Assembly (NCBI GenBank): GCA_017481185.1
Contig: JAFUPO010000005.1
Span: 1-8,136, forward strand
Length of the DNA stretch: 8,136 bases
From: Clostridia bacterium
Lineage (GTDB): Bacteria > Bacillota_A > Clostridia > Christensenellales > Aristaeellaceae
Reading direction: 5' to 3'
Both the position numbers and the translations under genes were made by a program. The notes under the pieces are model-generated. The model saw only the letters and a list, made by a program, of their open reading frames with translations. It did not search any database and was not told the origin of the DNA. How positions within the stretch are numbered: position 1 is the stretch's first letter; every line of letters begins with the position of its first letter. Positions 1 through 6,344 of the stretch are shown here, piece after piece.

Positions 1-2178
1 ACTCCTCCGGGCCCCTATGGCCGGCCTGCCAATCCCCAGGCGGGTCAGGGTGGTCCCTACGGCCGGCCCGCTAATGGTGGGCCCCGGCCTGGCGGCTTCC
101 AGCCCCGTCCCCAGGGCGGCCCTGGCGGTATGGGTGGCGGTCGTCCCATGGGTGGCGGCCCTCGGCCCGGCGGCATGGGCGGTAGGCCCGGCATGGGCAG
201 AACCAAGGCTCCTGAATTGGCCCCTGTGATTGAGAAGGAGCGGGTATCAAACTACGATCCCAACAAAAAGAACTATGTGCGCCAGCATGACCCCGAGCGG
301 GTAGCCAAGTCCCGCAAGCAGCTGGCCAAGGAAAGCTTCAACGGCTACGATGATGATGTGGTGCGCGGCGGCCGCAAGGCTCGCAAGAAGCCTTCTGTGC
401 AGCAGATGATGGCCCCCATCAAGATCGAAAAGGCCTATATGACCGCCGAGACCATCACCGTAAAGGACTTGACCGAGCGCATCGGCAAGCCCGCTGGTGA
501 GATTCTGAAAAAGCTGCTGCTGCTGGGCATTATGGCCAACATCAACAGCGAATTGGATTTCGATACCGCTTCCCTGGTCTGCTCCGAGTTCGAGGTTGAA
601 CTGGAAATGAAGCTGGAGAAGACCGCCGAAGACTATCTGTCTGAAGAAAACGTGGAGGACACCGAGGAGAGCTTGCAGGAGCGGCCTCCGGTCATCACCA
701 TCATGGGCCACGTCGACCACGGCAAGACGAGCCTTCTTGACTACATCCGCTCTACTCGCGTAACGGCTGGTGAGGCTGGCGGCATTACCCAGCATATCGG
801 CGCTTACACCGTGGAGGTGGATGGCCGGAAGATCACCTTCCTGGATACCCCTGGCCATGAGGCCTTTACTGCCATGCGCGCCCGCGGCACTCAGGCCACG
901 GATATCGCTGTATTGGTGGTGGCTGCCGACGACGGCGTGATGCCCCAGACGGTGGAATCCATCAACCATGCCAAGGCGGCTGGCGTGCCGGTGATCGTAG
1001 CTATCAACAAGATGGATAAGCCCGCGGCTGATCCTGACCGGGTAAAGACTGAACTGACCAAGTATGAACTGGTTTGCGAGGATTGGGGCGGAGACACCAT
1101 CATGGTGCCTGTTAGCGCCCTTACTGGCGACGGCGTGGACAATCTGCTGGAGATGATTCTGCTCCAGGCGGATGTGCTGCAACTGCGCGCCAATCCTGAT
1201 CGCTTGGCCCGCGGCGTTATTATTGAGGCTAAGCTGGATAAGGCTCGCGGCCCTCTGGCCACGGTGCTGGTGCAGAATGGTACCCTCAAGGTGGGCGACA
1301 ATATCGTTGCCGGTATGGCCTCTGGTCGCGTCCGCGCCATGATCAACGATCGGGGCGAGCGGGTGACCACTGCTGGGCCTGCCACCCCGGTGGAGGTAGC
1401 TGGCTTCAATGAAGTGCCCAGCGCTGGCGATGAAATGATGGCTGTGGGCGATGATCATCTGAGCCGTCAGGTGGCCCAGGAGCGCAAGGATAAGCTGAAG
1501 GCTGCTCGCGTGGCTGCCAGCGCCAAGGTCTCCCTGGATAATTTGTTCAGCCAGATTGATCAGGGCAAGATCGTTAACCTGAACGTGATCATCAAGGCTG
1601 ACGTGCAGGGCCGCGTGGAAGCTGTGAAGCAGGCCCTTGAGAAGCTGTCTAACGACGAGGTGAAGGTGCGGGTGCTCCATAGCGCTGCCGGCGCCATCAC
1701 CAAGGATGACGTGAACCTGGCCAATGCCTTCAACGCCATCATCATTGGCTTTAACATCCGGCCCGACGCTTCCGCCCGTGAGGCTGCCGAGCGTGAGCAC
1801 ATCGATATTCGCCTCTACCGCGTAATCTATCAGGCCATCGAGGATATGGAAAAGGCCATGAAGGGCCTGTTGGCGCCCGAGTACAAGGAAGTGCTCCTGG
1901 GCCATGCGGAGGTTCGCAATGTGTTCAAGATCACCGGCGCGGGCACCATTGCCGGTTCCTACGTGCAGGATGGCAAAATGCAGCGTAACGCCCAGGTGCG
2001 CCTGCTGCGTGACAATGTGGTCGTCTTCGAGGGCAAGCTGTCCTCTCTGAAGCGGTTTAAGGATGATGCCAAGGAAGTGGCCTCCGGCTACGAGTGCGGT
2101 ATGAGCCTTGACGGCTATAACGACATCAAGGAAGGCGACATCATCGAGTGCTTCATCATGGAAGAAATCCCCCGATAA
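1..2178 (+). CDS. infB: Translation initiation factor IF-2 (5' end outside window)
   Basis: IF-2 is a cytoplasmic GTPase that places initiator fMet-tRNA on the 30S subunit and promotes 50S joining. The frame is open from base 1 and 725 residues are visible, so the ATG at 130 is internal and the true start lies upstream. Order in the visible fragment: a Gly/Pro/Arg-rich low-complexity segment (residues 1-67), a basic linker, an IF2_N domain (about 150-200), then the G domain with G1 GHVDHGKT (236-243), G2 GGITQHIGA (260-268), G3 DTPGH (282-286), G4 NKMD (336-339) and G5 SAL (372-374). Beta-barrel domain II follows (about 400-490), domain III (about 520-620) and the C-terminal fMet-tRNA-binding domain (about 623-725, with [18 protein letters not shown]). 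All GTPase motifs are intact. Codon use is strongly biased, as expected for high expression. The stop is TAA at 2176-2178. Confidence 0.98.
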   Translation, partial: TPPGPYGRPANPQAGQGGPYGRPANGGPRPGGFQPRPQGGPGGMGGGRPMGGGPRPGGMGGRPGMGRTKAPELAPVIEKERVSNYDPNKKNYVRQHDPERVAKSRKQLAKESFNGYDDDVVRGGRKARKKPSVQQMMAPIKIEKAYMTAETITVKDLTERIGKPAGEILKKLLLLGIMANINSELDFDTASLVCSEFEVELEMKLEKTAEDYLSEENVEDTEESLQERPPVITIMGHVDHGKTSLLDYIRSTRVTAGEAGGITQHIGAYTVEVDGRKITFLDTPGHEAFTAMRARGTQATDIAVLVVAADDGVMPQTVESINHAKAAGVPVIVAINKMDKPAADPDRVKTELTKYELVCEDWGGDTIMVPVSALTGDGVDNLLEMILLQADVLQLRANPDRLARGVIIEAKLDKARGPLATVLVQNGTLKVGDNIVAGMASGRVRAMINDRGERVTTAGPATPVEVAGFNEVPSAGDEMMAVGDDHLSRQVAQERKDKLKAARVAASAKVSLDNLFSQIDQGKIVNLNVIIKADVQGRVEAVKQALEKLSNDEVKVRVLHSAAGAITKDDVNLANAFNAIIIGFNIRPDASAREAAEREHIDIRLYRVIYQAIEDMEKAMKGLLAPEYKEVLLGHAEVRNVFKITGAGTIAGSYVQDGKMQRNAQVRLLRDNVVVFEGKLSSLKRFKDDAKEVASGYECGMSLDGYNDIKEGDIIECFIMEEIPR
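10..201 (+). repeat. Gly/Pro/Arg-rich repeated coding segment in the IF-2 N-terminal region
   Basis: In the infB frame the octapeptide GPYGRPAN occurs at bases 10-33 and again at 52-75, a 42-base period. GGPRPGG occurs at 76-96 and again at 154-174, surrounded by GGM, GGR and RPG repeats. The two octapeptide copies differ at four bases, all synonymous (TAT/TAC, CCT/CCC, GCC/GCT, GGC/GGT). Such segments upstream of IF2_N are variable and probably disordered in IF-2 proteins, and the arginines could contact RNA. The upstream extent of the repeat lies outside the window. Confidence 0.75.
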
Positions 2179-2181
2179 GGG

Positions 2182-2306
2182 TTTTGCTGTGAAATGAGCG
2201 CGTGACGGTGTTGGCTGCGAAAAATGGCTCAGTCATTTACGCCAAGTAAACTCCTTCGCCATTTTTCTGGCCGCCTTGTCACGCATCTCATTTGACAGCA
2301 TAACGG
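2182..2306. repeat. Tandem hairpin element, copy 1
   Basis: This is a roughly 125-nt unit with long imperfect dyad symmetry, starting four bases after the infB stop. The outer arms 2185-2206 and 2278-2300 pair almost throughout (TGCTGT/ACAGCA, AAATGAG/CTCATTT, GCGTGAC/GTCACGC), interrupted by one mismatch at 2191/2294 and a small internal bulge at 2199. A middle stem pairs 2213-2219 with 2267-2275 imperfectly. An inner perfect 9-bp stem pairs 2220-2228 (AAAAATGGC) with 2258-2266 (GCCATTTTT). Near the tip, TTTAC (2236-2240) and GTAAA (2246-2250) form a mini-hairpin. About three quarters of the bases match the unit that follows. No T-run follows the outer arms, so it does not look like a simple terminator. 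It may be a dispersed palindromic or MITE-like repeat, or a structured RNA. Confidence 0.8.
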
Positions 2307-2308
2307 GA

Positions 2309-2432
2309 TTTTGCGTGAAATGGGCGTCAGGCTGTGTTAGCTGCGGGTAAAAGGTTCGGTCACTTACGTTAATAAGCTCCCTCGCCTTTTCCCTTGCGGC
2401 CTTGCCTGGCATCCCATTTGCCAGCGAAACGG
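2309..2432. repeat. Tandem hairpin element, copy 2
   Basis: This second diverged copy lies 126-127 bases after the first. It keeps the same architecture with different bases: outer arms 2309-2332 and 2404-2429, inner arms GGGTAAAAGG (2345-2354) and CCTTTTCCC (2385-2393, one bulged T), a two-base bulge at 2394-2395 matching that at 2268-2269 in copy 1, and a tip mini-hairpin CTTA/TAAG (2363-2366 with 2372-2375). Several outer-stem positions changed on both sides relative to copy 1, for example 2197/2288 A-T to 2323/2414 G-C, 2202/2282 G-C to 2328/2408 C-G, 2203/2281 T-A to 2329/2407 A-T, and 2205/2279 A-T to 2331/2405 G-C. That pattern points to selection on, or shared ancestry of, a base-paired form. 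Confidence 0.8.
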
Positions 2433-2464
2433 ACACGACTGTAAAACGGTATCAAACGGGGATT

Positions 2465-2487
2465 CCAAAGGGATGTCATCCCTTTGG
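2465..2487. repeat. Perfect 23-bp palindrome upstream of rbfA
   Basis: CCAAAGGGATG and CATCCCTTTGG are exact reverse complements around a single central T at 2476. As RNA it gives a 10-bp stem with a 3-nt loop. As DNA it could be an operator-like site. No T-run follows, so it is not an intrinsic terminator. Its right arm (2481-2487, CCTTTGG) is also complementary to CCAAAGG at 2529-2535, which overlaps the rbfA Shine-Dalgarno sequence. Confidence 0.75.
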
Positions 2488-2493
2488 CGTGGG

Positions 2494-2533
2494 TTTGGGA
2501 GCAGAGCTCCCAAGACGGAGCGGTGCTCCCAAA
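2494..2533 (+). promoter_or_regulatory. Overlapping hairpins in the rbfA leader, candidate translational control
   Basis: TTGGGAGC (2495-2502) pairs perfectly with GCTCCCAA (2506-2513) across a 3-nt loop, and GGAGC (2517-2521) pairs with GCTCC (2525-2529) across another 3-nt loop. The left arm can alternatively pair with GCTCCCAAA at 2525-2533, which runs into the AAAGGAGG ribosome binding site. The pairings are exclusive, so the leader could have alternative folds that hide or expose the site. The pairings are visible in the sequence; any regulatory effect is inference. Confidence 0.4.
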
Positions 2534-2538
2534 GGAGG
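2531..2538 (+). promoter_or_regulatory. Ribosome binding site setting the rbfA TTG start
   Basis: AAAGGAGG is a near-perfect Shine-Dalgarno sequence lying 5 nt before TTG at 2544. An upstream in-frame TTG at 2484 lies inside the palindrome and has no ribosome binding site. The 2544 start gives a protein beginning MSYQRIDR, typical of RbfA. CAAAG (2530-2534) and CTTTG (2542-2546) flank the site and could form a small stem that includes the start codon. Confidence 0.85.
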
Positions 2539-2543
2539 AAACT

Positions 2544-2933
2544 TTGAGTTATCAGCGGATCGATCGAATTTCTGAAGAGGTGCGCCGCGAGGTGGACCGG
2601 ATCATCCGGGAGGATGTGAGCGACCCTCGCGTGGGCGGCACCTTCTCCGTAACCCGGGCGGAAGTGACCCGGGATCTTCGATTTGCGAAGATCTATGTGA
2701 GCGTTCTGGAAGATGACAAGCAGGCCCCCATGATGGCGGCGCTGAAAAGCGCGGCAGGGTTCATCCGCCGCGAGCTGGGGCGGAATATCCTGATTAGGCA
2801 CGCGCCGGAACTGACCTTTGTTCAGGATAATAACATTGCCTATGGCGTGCACATCGCAAACGTGTTGAAACAAGCGTCTGCTCAGGCGCCGGAAGGATTG
2901 GAAGACCATGGCGACACAAAGGAAATGGAATAA
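2544..2933 (+). CDS. rbfA: Ribosome-binding factor A
   Basis: RbfA is a small KH-fold (type II) protein that binds the 30S subunit near the 5' end of 16S rRNA and helps late maturation of the subunit. The product is 129 residues, normal for the family. Family signatures are SDPRVGG (residues 26-32), SVTRAEVTRDLRFAKIYVSV, the GFIRRELG helix and HAPELTFVQDNN before the closing IANVLKQ. The start is TTG at 2544, set by AAAGGAGG five bases upstream. A longer reading from 2484 would add 20 residues unlike any RbfA N-terminus. The gene is preceded by a 365-nt noncoding spacer instead of the usual short gap after infB. Its end overlaps the next gene by 26 bp. The C-terminal tail after residue 110 is acidic and probably flexible. 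Confidence 0.95.
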   Translation: MSYQRIDRISEEVRREVDRIIREDVSDPRVGGTFSVTRAEVTRDLRFAKIYVSVLEDDKQAPMMAALKSAAGFIRRELGRNILIRHAPELTFVQDNNIAYGVHIANVLKQASAQAPEGLEDHGDTKEME

Positions 2934-3891
2934 GGCCGTGGCCGATATGCTGTCCGCTCTCAAGGGGGCGGGCAGTATTGCGCTCATGGCCCATGTTTCC
3001 CCCGATGGGGATACTTTGGGGTCGGTGCTGGCCCTGCGGCTGGCGCTGAAAAAGTTGGGCAAGGAAGTAGCTGTTTTTTGTCAGCATCCTGTGCCGCAGA
3101 TGCTCATGTTCATGGAGGGGGCCGAAGAGGTGTTGCCCCCGGATCGGCTGGCAGAGAAGGTGTTTGATCTGGCCGTGGCCGTGGACGTGGCGGATATCGG
3201 GCGTATGGGCGATTGCCGGGCGGTGTTTGAAAGGGCTCAGGCTAACGCTCAGATTGATCATCACGATACCAACCCTGGCTATGCCCAGGTGAACCTGGTG
3301 GATAGCCAGGCCTGCGCCACCGGCGAAATCGTGTATGAGCTGATCGGCAAAATGGGCCTGGATGTGGATAAAGAAATGGCTATCTGCCTGTATACGGCCC
3401 TGAGCACCGATACTGGCAATTTCAGCTTTGACAACACGACTGCCAAGGCTTTTACGATTATGAGCAAGCTGATGGCCTGTGGCCTGCCCCTGAACCGGCT
3501 CAACCGCATCCTGTTCAGGCTGCGAAGCCGTGAGCAGGCAAAGCTTTTAGCCAGAGCTTTAAGCAGCCTCGCCTTTTATGAGGATGATCAGATCTCCGGG
3601 ATGCGCCTGTCGCTGAAAGACTTTGAAGAATGTGAGGCTTTGCCTGAACACGCAGAGGCCATTGTGAACTTCGCAATGGACATTATCGGTGTGCAGATGG
3701 CGTTCTTCTGTCGGGAGACCAAAAGCGGGGGCATCAAGGTGAGCCTGAGGGCTTTGCCCCCCAGCAATGTGGCCCGGGTAGCGGCCCGGTTTGGCGGCGG
3801 CGGCCACGCCTTAGCGGCTGGCTGCACCCTGCATACCACGTTGGATGAAGCAGCTCGTTTGCTGGTGGATGCCATGAAGGAGGAAATGTGA
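2908..3891 (+). CDS. nrnA: DHH/DHHA1 phosphoesterase, NrnA-type nanoRNase / pAp phosphatase
   Basis: Members of this family degrade 2-5 nt RNA oligonucleotides, and many also dephosphorylate 3'-phosphoadenosine 5'-phosphate or linearised cyclic dinucleotides. The protein has 327 residues. The metal-binding DHH domain shows HVSPDGDTLGS (residues 29-39, H29, D33 and D35), the motif II aspartate D93 in AVDVADIGR, the signature DHH at 117-119, and D168 in STDTGNFS. The C-terminal DHHA1 substrate-binding domain carries FGGGGHALAAG (295-305). All motifs needed for activity are present. The ATG at 2908 lies 26 bp inside rbfA in another frame, with a weak GGAAGG upstream, so translation is probably coupled to rbfA. 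Its end overlaps truB in ATGTGA. The exact substrate (nanoRNA, pAp or pApA-like) cannot be read from the sequence. Confidence 0.93.
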   Translation: MATQRKWNKAVADMLSALKGAGSIALMAHVSPDGDTLGSVLALRLALKKLGKEVAVFCQHPVPQMLMFMEGAEEVLPPDRLAEKVFDLAVAVDVADIGRMGDCRAVFERAQANAQIDHHDTNPGYAQVNLVDSQACATGEIVYELIGKMGLDVDKEMAICLYTALSTDTGNFSFDNTTAKAFTIMSKLMACGLPLNRLNRILFRLRSREQAKLLARALSSLAFYEDDQISGMRLSLKDFEECEALPEHAEAIVNFAMDIIGVQMAFFCRETKSGGIKVSLRALPPSNVARVAARFGGGGHALAAGCTLHTTLDEAARLLVDAMKEEM

Positions 3892-4784
3892 ACGGATTTC
3901 TGAACATCCTCAAGCCCCCGGGCATGACCTCCGCCGGTGTGGTGGGCCATGTGCGCTGGCTGCTGGGTGGAGAAAAGGTAGGCCATGCCGGCACCCTTGA
4001 TCCGGAAGCAGCGGGCGTTTTGCCCCTGATGATCGGCCGGGCCGCCCGCCTGTTCGACTACCTTGTAGATAAAGAAAAGGCCTATGTGGCGGAGGTGGCC
4101 TTCGGCGCTTCCACTGATACGCAGGATGCGCAAGGCAAGGTGCTTGAAAGGGGGATTAAGCTCCCTTCCCGAGAGGCGATCCTTGAGGCGCTGCCCAAAT
4201 TGGAGGGCGTGATCACCCAGGTGCCCTCAGCCTTCAGCGCCATCAAGCAAAACGGCAGGCCCCTTTATGATATGGCCCGCAAAGGTGAAGCGGTGGACGT
4301 GCCCGCCCGGCAGGTGAAAGTGAAAAGCATTACCCTGGGCGAACAGACCAGCCCGGAGGGATGGATGCTAAGCATCCGCTGCGGCAAGGGAACCTATGTG
4401 CGCACCCTTTGCCACGATCTGGGGCTGCTGGTAGGCTGCCCGGCCCATATGCGCTTTCTTTTGCGCAGTCAGAGCGGCTTTTTCACCCTTGAAAATGCGG
4501 TAACCTTAGAGCAATTGAAGGAAGCTAAAGAGGCGGGGGAGATGGACAAGCTCTTTTTGCCCATGGACGCGCCCATTGGCCACCTGCCACGGGTGATCGT
4601 TCCCCAATGGCTCAAAAAGCCCTGCCAGAACGGGGCAAAGCTGCCCTTGAGCGCCTTTAAAAAGCAGCTGGCCGGGGTGGAAAAGGGCCAGCCCGTCCGC
4701 ATTTATCAGGATAGTCATTTTTACGGCATTGGCGAGATCCGGGAAGACAAGCTGGCCTTTAAGGCCATGTTTCCCGCCGAATAA
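3888..4784 (+). CDS. truB: tRNA pseudouridine(55) synthase
   Basis: TruB isomerises uridine 55 in the T-loop of tRNA to pseudouridine and also acts as a tRNA folding chaperone. The product is 298 residues, close to the usual 290-315. The N-terminus has the NILKPPGMTS motif, then GHAGTLDPEAAGVL with the catalytic aspartate at D38, the KAYVAEVAFG strand (64-73), TDTQDAQG (76-83), QVPSAFSAIKQNG (111-123) and GTYVRTLCHDLG (168-179). The last 60 or so residues match the small PUA-like C-terminal domain. The start is GTG at 3888, sharing ATGTGA with the nrnA stop. AAGGAGG at 3877-3883 lies only 4 nt upstream. The frame begins in the conserved N-terminal motif, so no other start is plausible. Translation is probably coupled to nrnA. 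Confidence 0.96.
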   Translation: MNGFLNILKPPGMTSAGVVGHVRWLLGGEKVGHAGTLDPEAAGVLPLMIGRAARLFDYLVDKEKAYVAEVAFGASTDTQDAQGKVLERGIKLPSREAILEALPKLEGVITQVPSAFSAIKQNGRPLYDMARKGEAVDVPARQVKVKSITLGEQTSPEGWMLSIRCGKGTYVRTLCHDLGLLVGCPAHMRFLLRSQSGFFTLENAVTLEQLKEAKEAGEMDKLFLPMDAPIGHLPRVIVPQWLKKPCQNGAKLPLSAFKKQLAGVEKGQPVRIYQDSHFYGIGEIREDKLAFKAMFPAE

Positions 4785-4795
4785 AGGAGAAATGG

Positions 4796-5719
4796 ATGAA
4801 GCTATACCTGACGCCCCCCGATCATCTGCCCCCCGGCGCTGTGGTGCTAGGGATGTTTGACGGCGTACACAAGGGCCACCGGCAGCTGCTGGAAACTGCC
4901 AGGGCTTTTGCCCAGCGGGAGAAACTGCCTGTATATGTGCTCACTTTTCAGAGACATCCTCTGCAGGTGTTGCGGCCCCAAATTGCGCCGCCCATGCTAA
5001 CTACCCTGACCCAGCGGGCCAGGCTGATGGCAGGGGCAGGGGTAGACGCCCTGTTCGCATTGCCCTTCACGTTGGAAACAGCCAACGAATCCCCTGAAGA
5101 TTTTTTGAAATGGCTTGTCAAAACCTTTCAGCCCAGGCACGTGGTGGCAGGCTTTAACTACTCCTTTGGACGGGGAGGCAAGGGTAATGGCGATATGCTT
5201 AAAGCATTTGGGGAGAACCATGGCTATCAAACCCATATTGTGCCCCCGGTGACCTATGAGGGAGAGAGCATTTCCTCCACCCGCATCCGCAAATTGATCC
5301 AGGCGGGGGAGATGGCCCTGGCCAATTACCTTTTGGGCAGCCCCTACGCCCTGTCCGGGCGGGTGGAGCAGGGCAAACACGTGGGCCGTACCATGGGCTT
5401 TCCTACGGCAAACTTGGCGCTGCCCAAGGGGCGTGTGATTCCTGCCTATGGGGTTTATGCCGCTTGGCTCCATGTGGAGGGTAAGCGGTATCCGGCGGTG
5501 CTGAACGTGGGCCGCCATCCCACCCTGCCGGAGGGCGCAGCCACCATCGAGGCCCACGTGATGGGCGAAACGGTGAACCTGTATGGCAAAAAAGTACGCA
5601 TTGAGTTTTTAAATTTTCAAAGGGGCGAAAGGCGCTTTGCCTCTGTGGAAGAGCTTAAAGCACAGATCGCTCAGGATAAGGAAAAGGCCCTTGCCTGGTT
5701 CCAAAATAATTCAAAATAA
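4796..5719 (+). CDS. ribF: Bifunctional riboflavin kinase / FAD synthetase
   Basis: RibF phosphorylates riboflavin to FMN and adenylates FMN to FAD in the cytoplasm. The protein has 307 residues, normal for the bifunctional form. The N-terminal nucleotidyltransferase domain has GMFDGVHKGH (residues 19-28, the HxGH-type motif) and ISSTRIRK (159-166), the partner motif typical of RibF. The C-terminal flavokinase domain has GFPTANL (201-207), GVYAAW (219-224), NVGRHPT (237-243) and the IEAH stretch (251-254) with the likely catalytic glutamate E252. The ATG at 4796 lies 6 nt after AAAGGAG, 11 bp past truB. The ATG at 4792 is in another frame. No FMN riboswitch precedes it, so the gene appears to be expressed with the operon. 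It is a common but metabolically unrelated member of this cluster. No convincing terminator follows. Confidence 0.96.
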   Translation: MKLYLTPPDHLPPGAVVLGMFDGVHKGHRQLLETARAFAQREKLPVYVLTFQRHPLQVLRPQIAPPMLTTLTQRARLMAGAGVDALFALPFTLETANESPEDFLKWLVKTFQPRHVVAGFNYSFGRGGKGNGDMLKAFGENHGYQTHIVPPVTYEGESISSTRIRKLIQAGEMALANYLLGSPYALSGRVEQGKHVGRTMGFPTANLALPKGRVIPAYGVYAAWLHVEGKRYPAVLNVGRHPTLPEGAATIEAHVMGETVNLYGKKVRIEFLNFQRGERRFASVEELKAQIAQDKEKALAWFQNNSK

Positions 5720-5744
5720 ATGTTGAAAAAGGCGCATTAAGGCG

Positions 5745-5773
5745 TTTACAAACGGCAACAATCATGTTAAAAT
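5745..5773 (+). promoter_or_regulatory. Candidate sigma-A-type promoter for rpsO
   Basis: TTTACA (5745-5750) and TAAAAT (5768-5773) are separated by exactly 17 bp, each one base from the TTGACA/TATAAT consensus. Transcription would begin near 5780 and give an rpsO leader of about 130 nt. The local sequence is AT-rich compared with its surroundings. It would let rpsO be transcribed independently of the upstream operon, as in many bacteria. Confidence 0.65.
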
Positions 5774-5779
5774 AATCAG

Positions 5780-5912
5780 CGTGGTTTTTGGAACCATGGG
5801 CGCAGCCTGCCGACGCTCCGACGGCGTTCTTCGTTCATGGCGATTGAAACCCTGCGGCATAGCCCGCAACGAAATGACCGCTTAACGCGGAAGAAAATGG
5901 AGGAAAACCCAA
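5780..5912 (+). promoter_or_regulatory. Structured rpsO leader, candidate S15 autoregulatory region
   Basis: Several short stems are visible: TGGTT/AACCA (5782-5786 with 5792-5796), CCATG/CATGG (5794-5798 with 5836-5840, exclusive with the first), TGCGG/CCGCA (5853-5857 with 5864-5868), and CCGC/GCGG (5878-5881 with 5887-5890) just before the TGGAGG ribosome binding site at 5898-5903. S15 represses its own mRNA in several bacteria through unrelated leader structures, so a structured leader is expected here. I cannot identify a specific S15-binding motif. Confidence 0.4.
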
Positions 5913-6167
5913 ATGACTAAGGCTGAAATCATCCAGACCTATGCCCGCCACGAAGGCGACACCGGTTCCCCTGAGGTTCAGGTGGCTCTGCTCACCGCTC
6001 GCATCAACCATCTGAACGAGCACCTGAAGCTGAACAAGAAGGATCACCACAGCCGCCGTGGTCTGCTGCTGATGGTTGGTCAGCGCCGTGGCCTGCTGGA
6101 CTATCTGAAGAAGACAGATATTGAACGGTATCGTACCCTGATCGCCCAGCTGAACCTGCGCAAGTAA
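5913..6167 (+). CDS. rpsO: 30S ribosomal protein S15
   Basis: S15 is a primary 16S rRNA-binding protein that organises the three-way junction of the central domain and forms a bridge to the 50S subunit. The product is 84 residues, about five shorter than the usual 88-89. The shortfall is entirely at the N-terminus, where the protein begins [19 protein letters not shown]. Conserved signatures follow: [14 protein letters not shown] (15-28), [26 protein letters not shown] (42-59) and LLDYLKK. No upstream in-frame start exists between the ribosome binding site (TGGAGG, 9 nt away) and the ATG, so the short form is real. Codon use is highly biased. It has its own promoter and a strong terminator, so it can form a single-gene transcript. 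Confidence 0.98.
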   Translation: MTKAEIIQTYARHEGDTGSPEVQVALLTARINHLNEHLKLNKKDHHSRRGLLLMVGQRRGLLDYLKKTDIERYRTLIAQLNLRK

Positions 6168-6176
6168 GGTCTTGGT

Positions 6177-6217
6177 AAAACGCCGGGCAGGCATTAGTGC
6201 CTGCCCTGGCGCTTTTT
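6177..6217 (+). terminator. Intrinsic terminator after rpsO
   Basis: GGGCAGGCA (6185-6193) pairs perfectly with TGCCTGCCC (6198-6206) across the loop TTAG, and the stem continues with CGCC (6181-6184) and GGCG (6208-6211) past one bulged T at 6207. TTTTT follows at 6213-6217. It lies 13 nt after the rpsO stop. Transcription of pnp therefore needs read-through or its own promoter. Confidence 0.9.
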
Positions 6218-6344
6218 ATAGTCAATGGTTTTTCAAACGGAAGCGAGGGGCAAACGCCCCCCCTGTGTGTGCCAGTCTTACGATTTAAAAAAGGGCTGGC
6301 GAAGTGACTGGAGGCTTGGCCTCCCTGATGTAAAGGAGATTGGC
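6218..6344 (+). promoter_or_regulatory. pnp leader with alternative hairpins
   Basis: The spacer contains GGGGC/GCCCC (6247-6251 with 6256-6260, loop AAAC, ending in a run of seven C). It also has a stem of GCCAGTCTT (6271-6279) with AAGGGCTGGC (6292-6300, including two G-T pairs), and GGAGGC/GCCTCC (6310-6315 with 6319-6324). CCAGTC (6272-6277) can instead pair with GACTGG (6306-6311), which excludes both of the last two hairpins. AAGGAG (6333-6338) is the ribosome binding site. Autoregulation of pnp through a leader hairpin is known in Escherichia coli; whether it happens here is inference. I see no convincing promoter. Confidence 0.45.

Noticed and set aside
247..1905. A 552-codon antisense open frame opposite infB.
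   Set aside because: It is the exact codon-on-codon shadow of a clear IF-2 gene with all domains. The composition (His- and Leu-rich) matches no family I recognise, and the openness follows from codon bias.
2169..2185. A possible terminator at the infB stop (CCC, GATAA, GGG, TTTT).
   Set aside because: The stem is only three base pairs or so and the T-run is four, too weak to call, and the downstream genes have no clear promoter of their own.
2292..2321. TTGACA at 2292-2297 as a promoter -35 box inside the first hairpin element.
   Set aside because: The best -10 at acceptable spacing is TGAAAT at 18 bp, a poor match, and the hexamer is not kept in the second copy (TTGCCA).
2233..2436. A 67-codon minus-strand reading through both hairpin copies, with a repeated KAAR-containing peptide in each copy.
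   Set aside because: It starts at a GTG without a ribosome binding site, and the peptide repeat simply reflects the DNA repeat. Many differences between copies change the amino acid, while base pairing is kept, so a structured element explains the sequence better than coding.
2484..2543. A longer rbfA starting at TTG 2484.
   Set aside because: It has no ribosome binding site, starts within the palindrome, and adds residues not seen in RbfA. The TTG at 2544 has an ideal AAAGGAGG.
6217..6222. TATAGT overlapping the rpsO terminator T-run as a -10 box for pnp.
   Set aside because: No acceptable -35 hexamer lies 16-18 bp upstream; that region is the terminator loop and stem.
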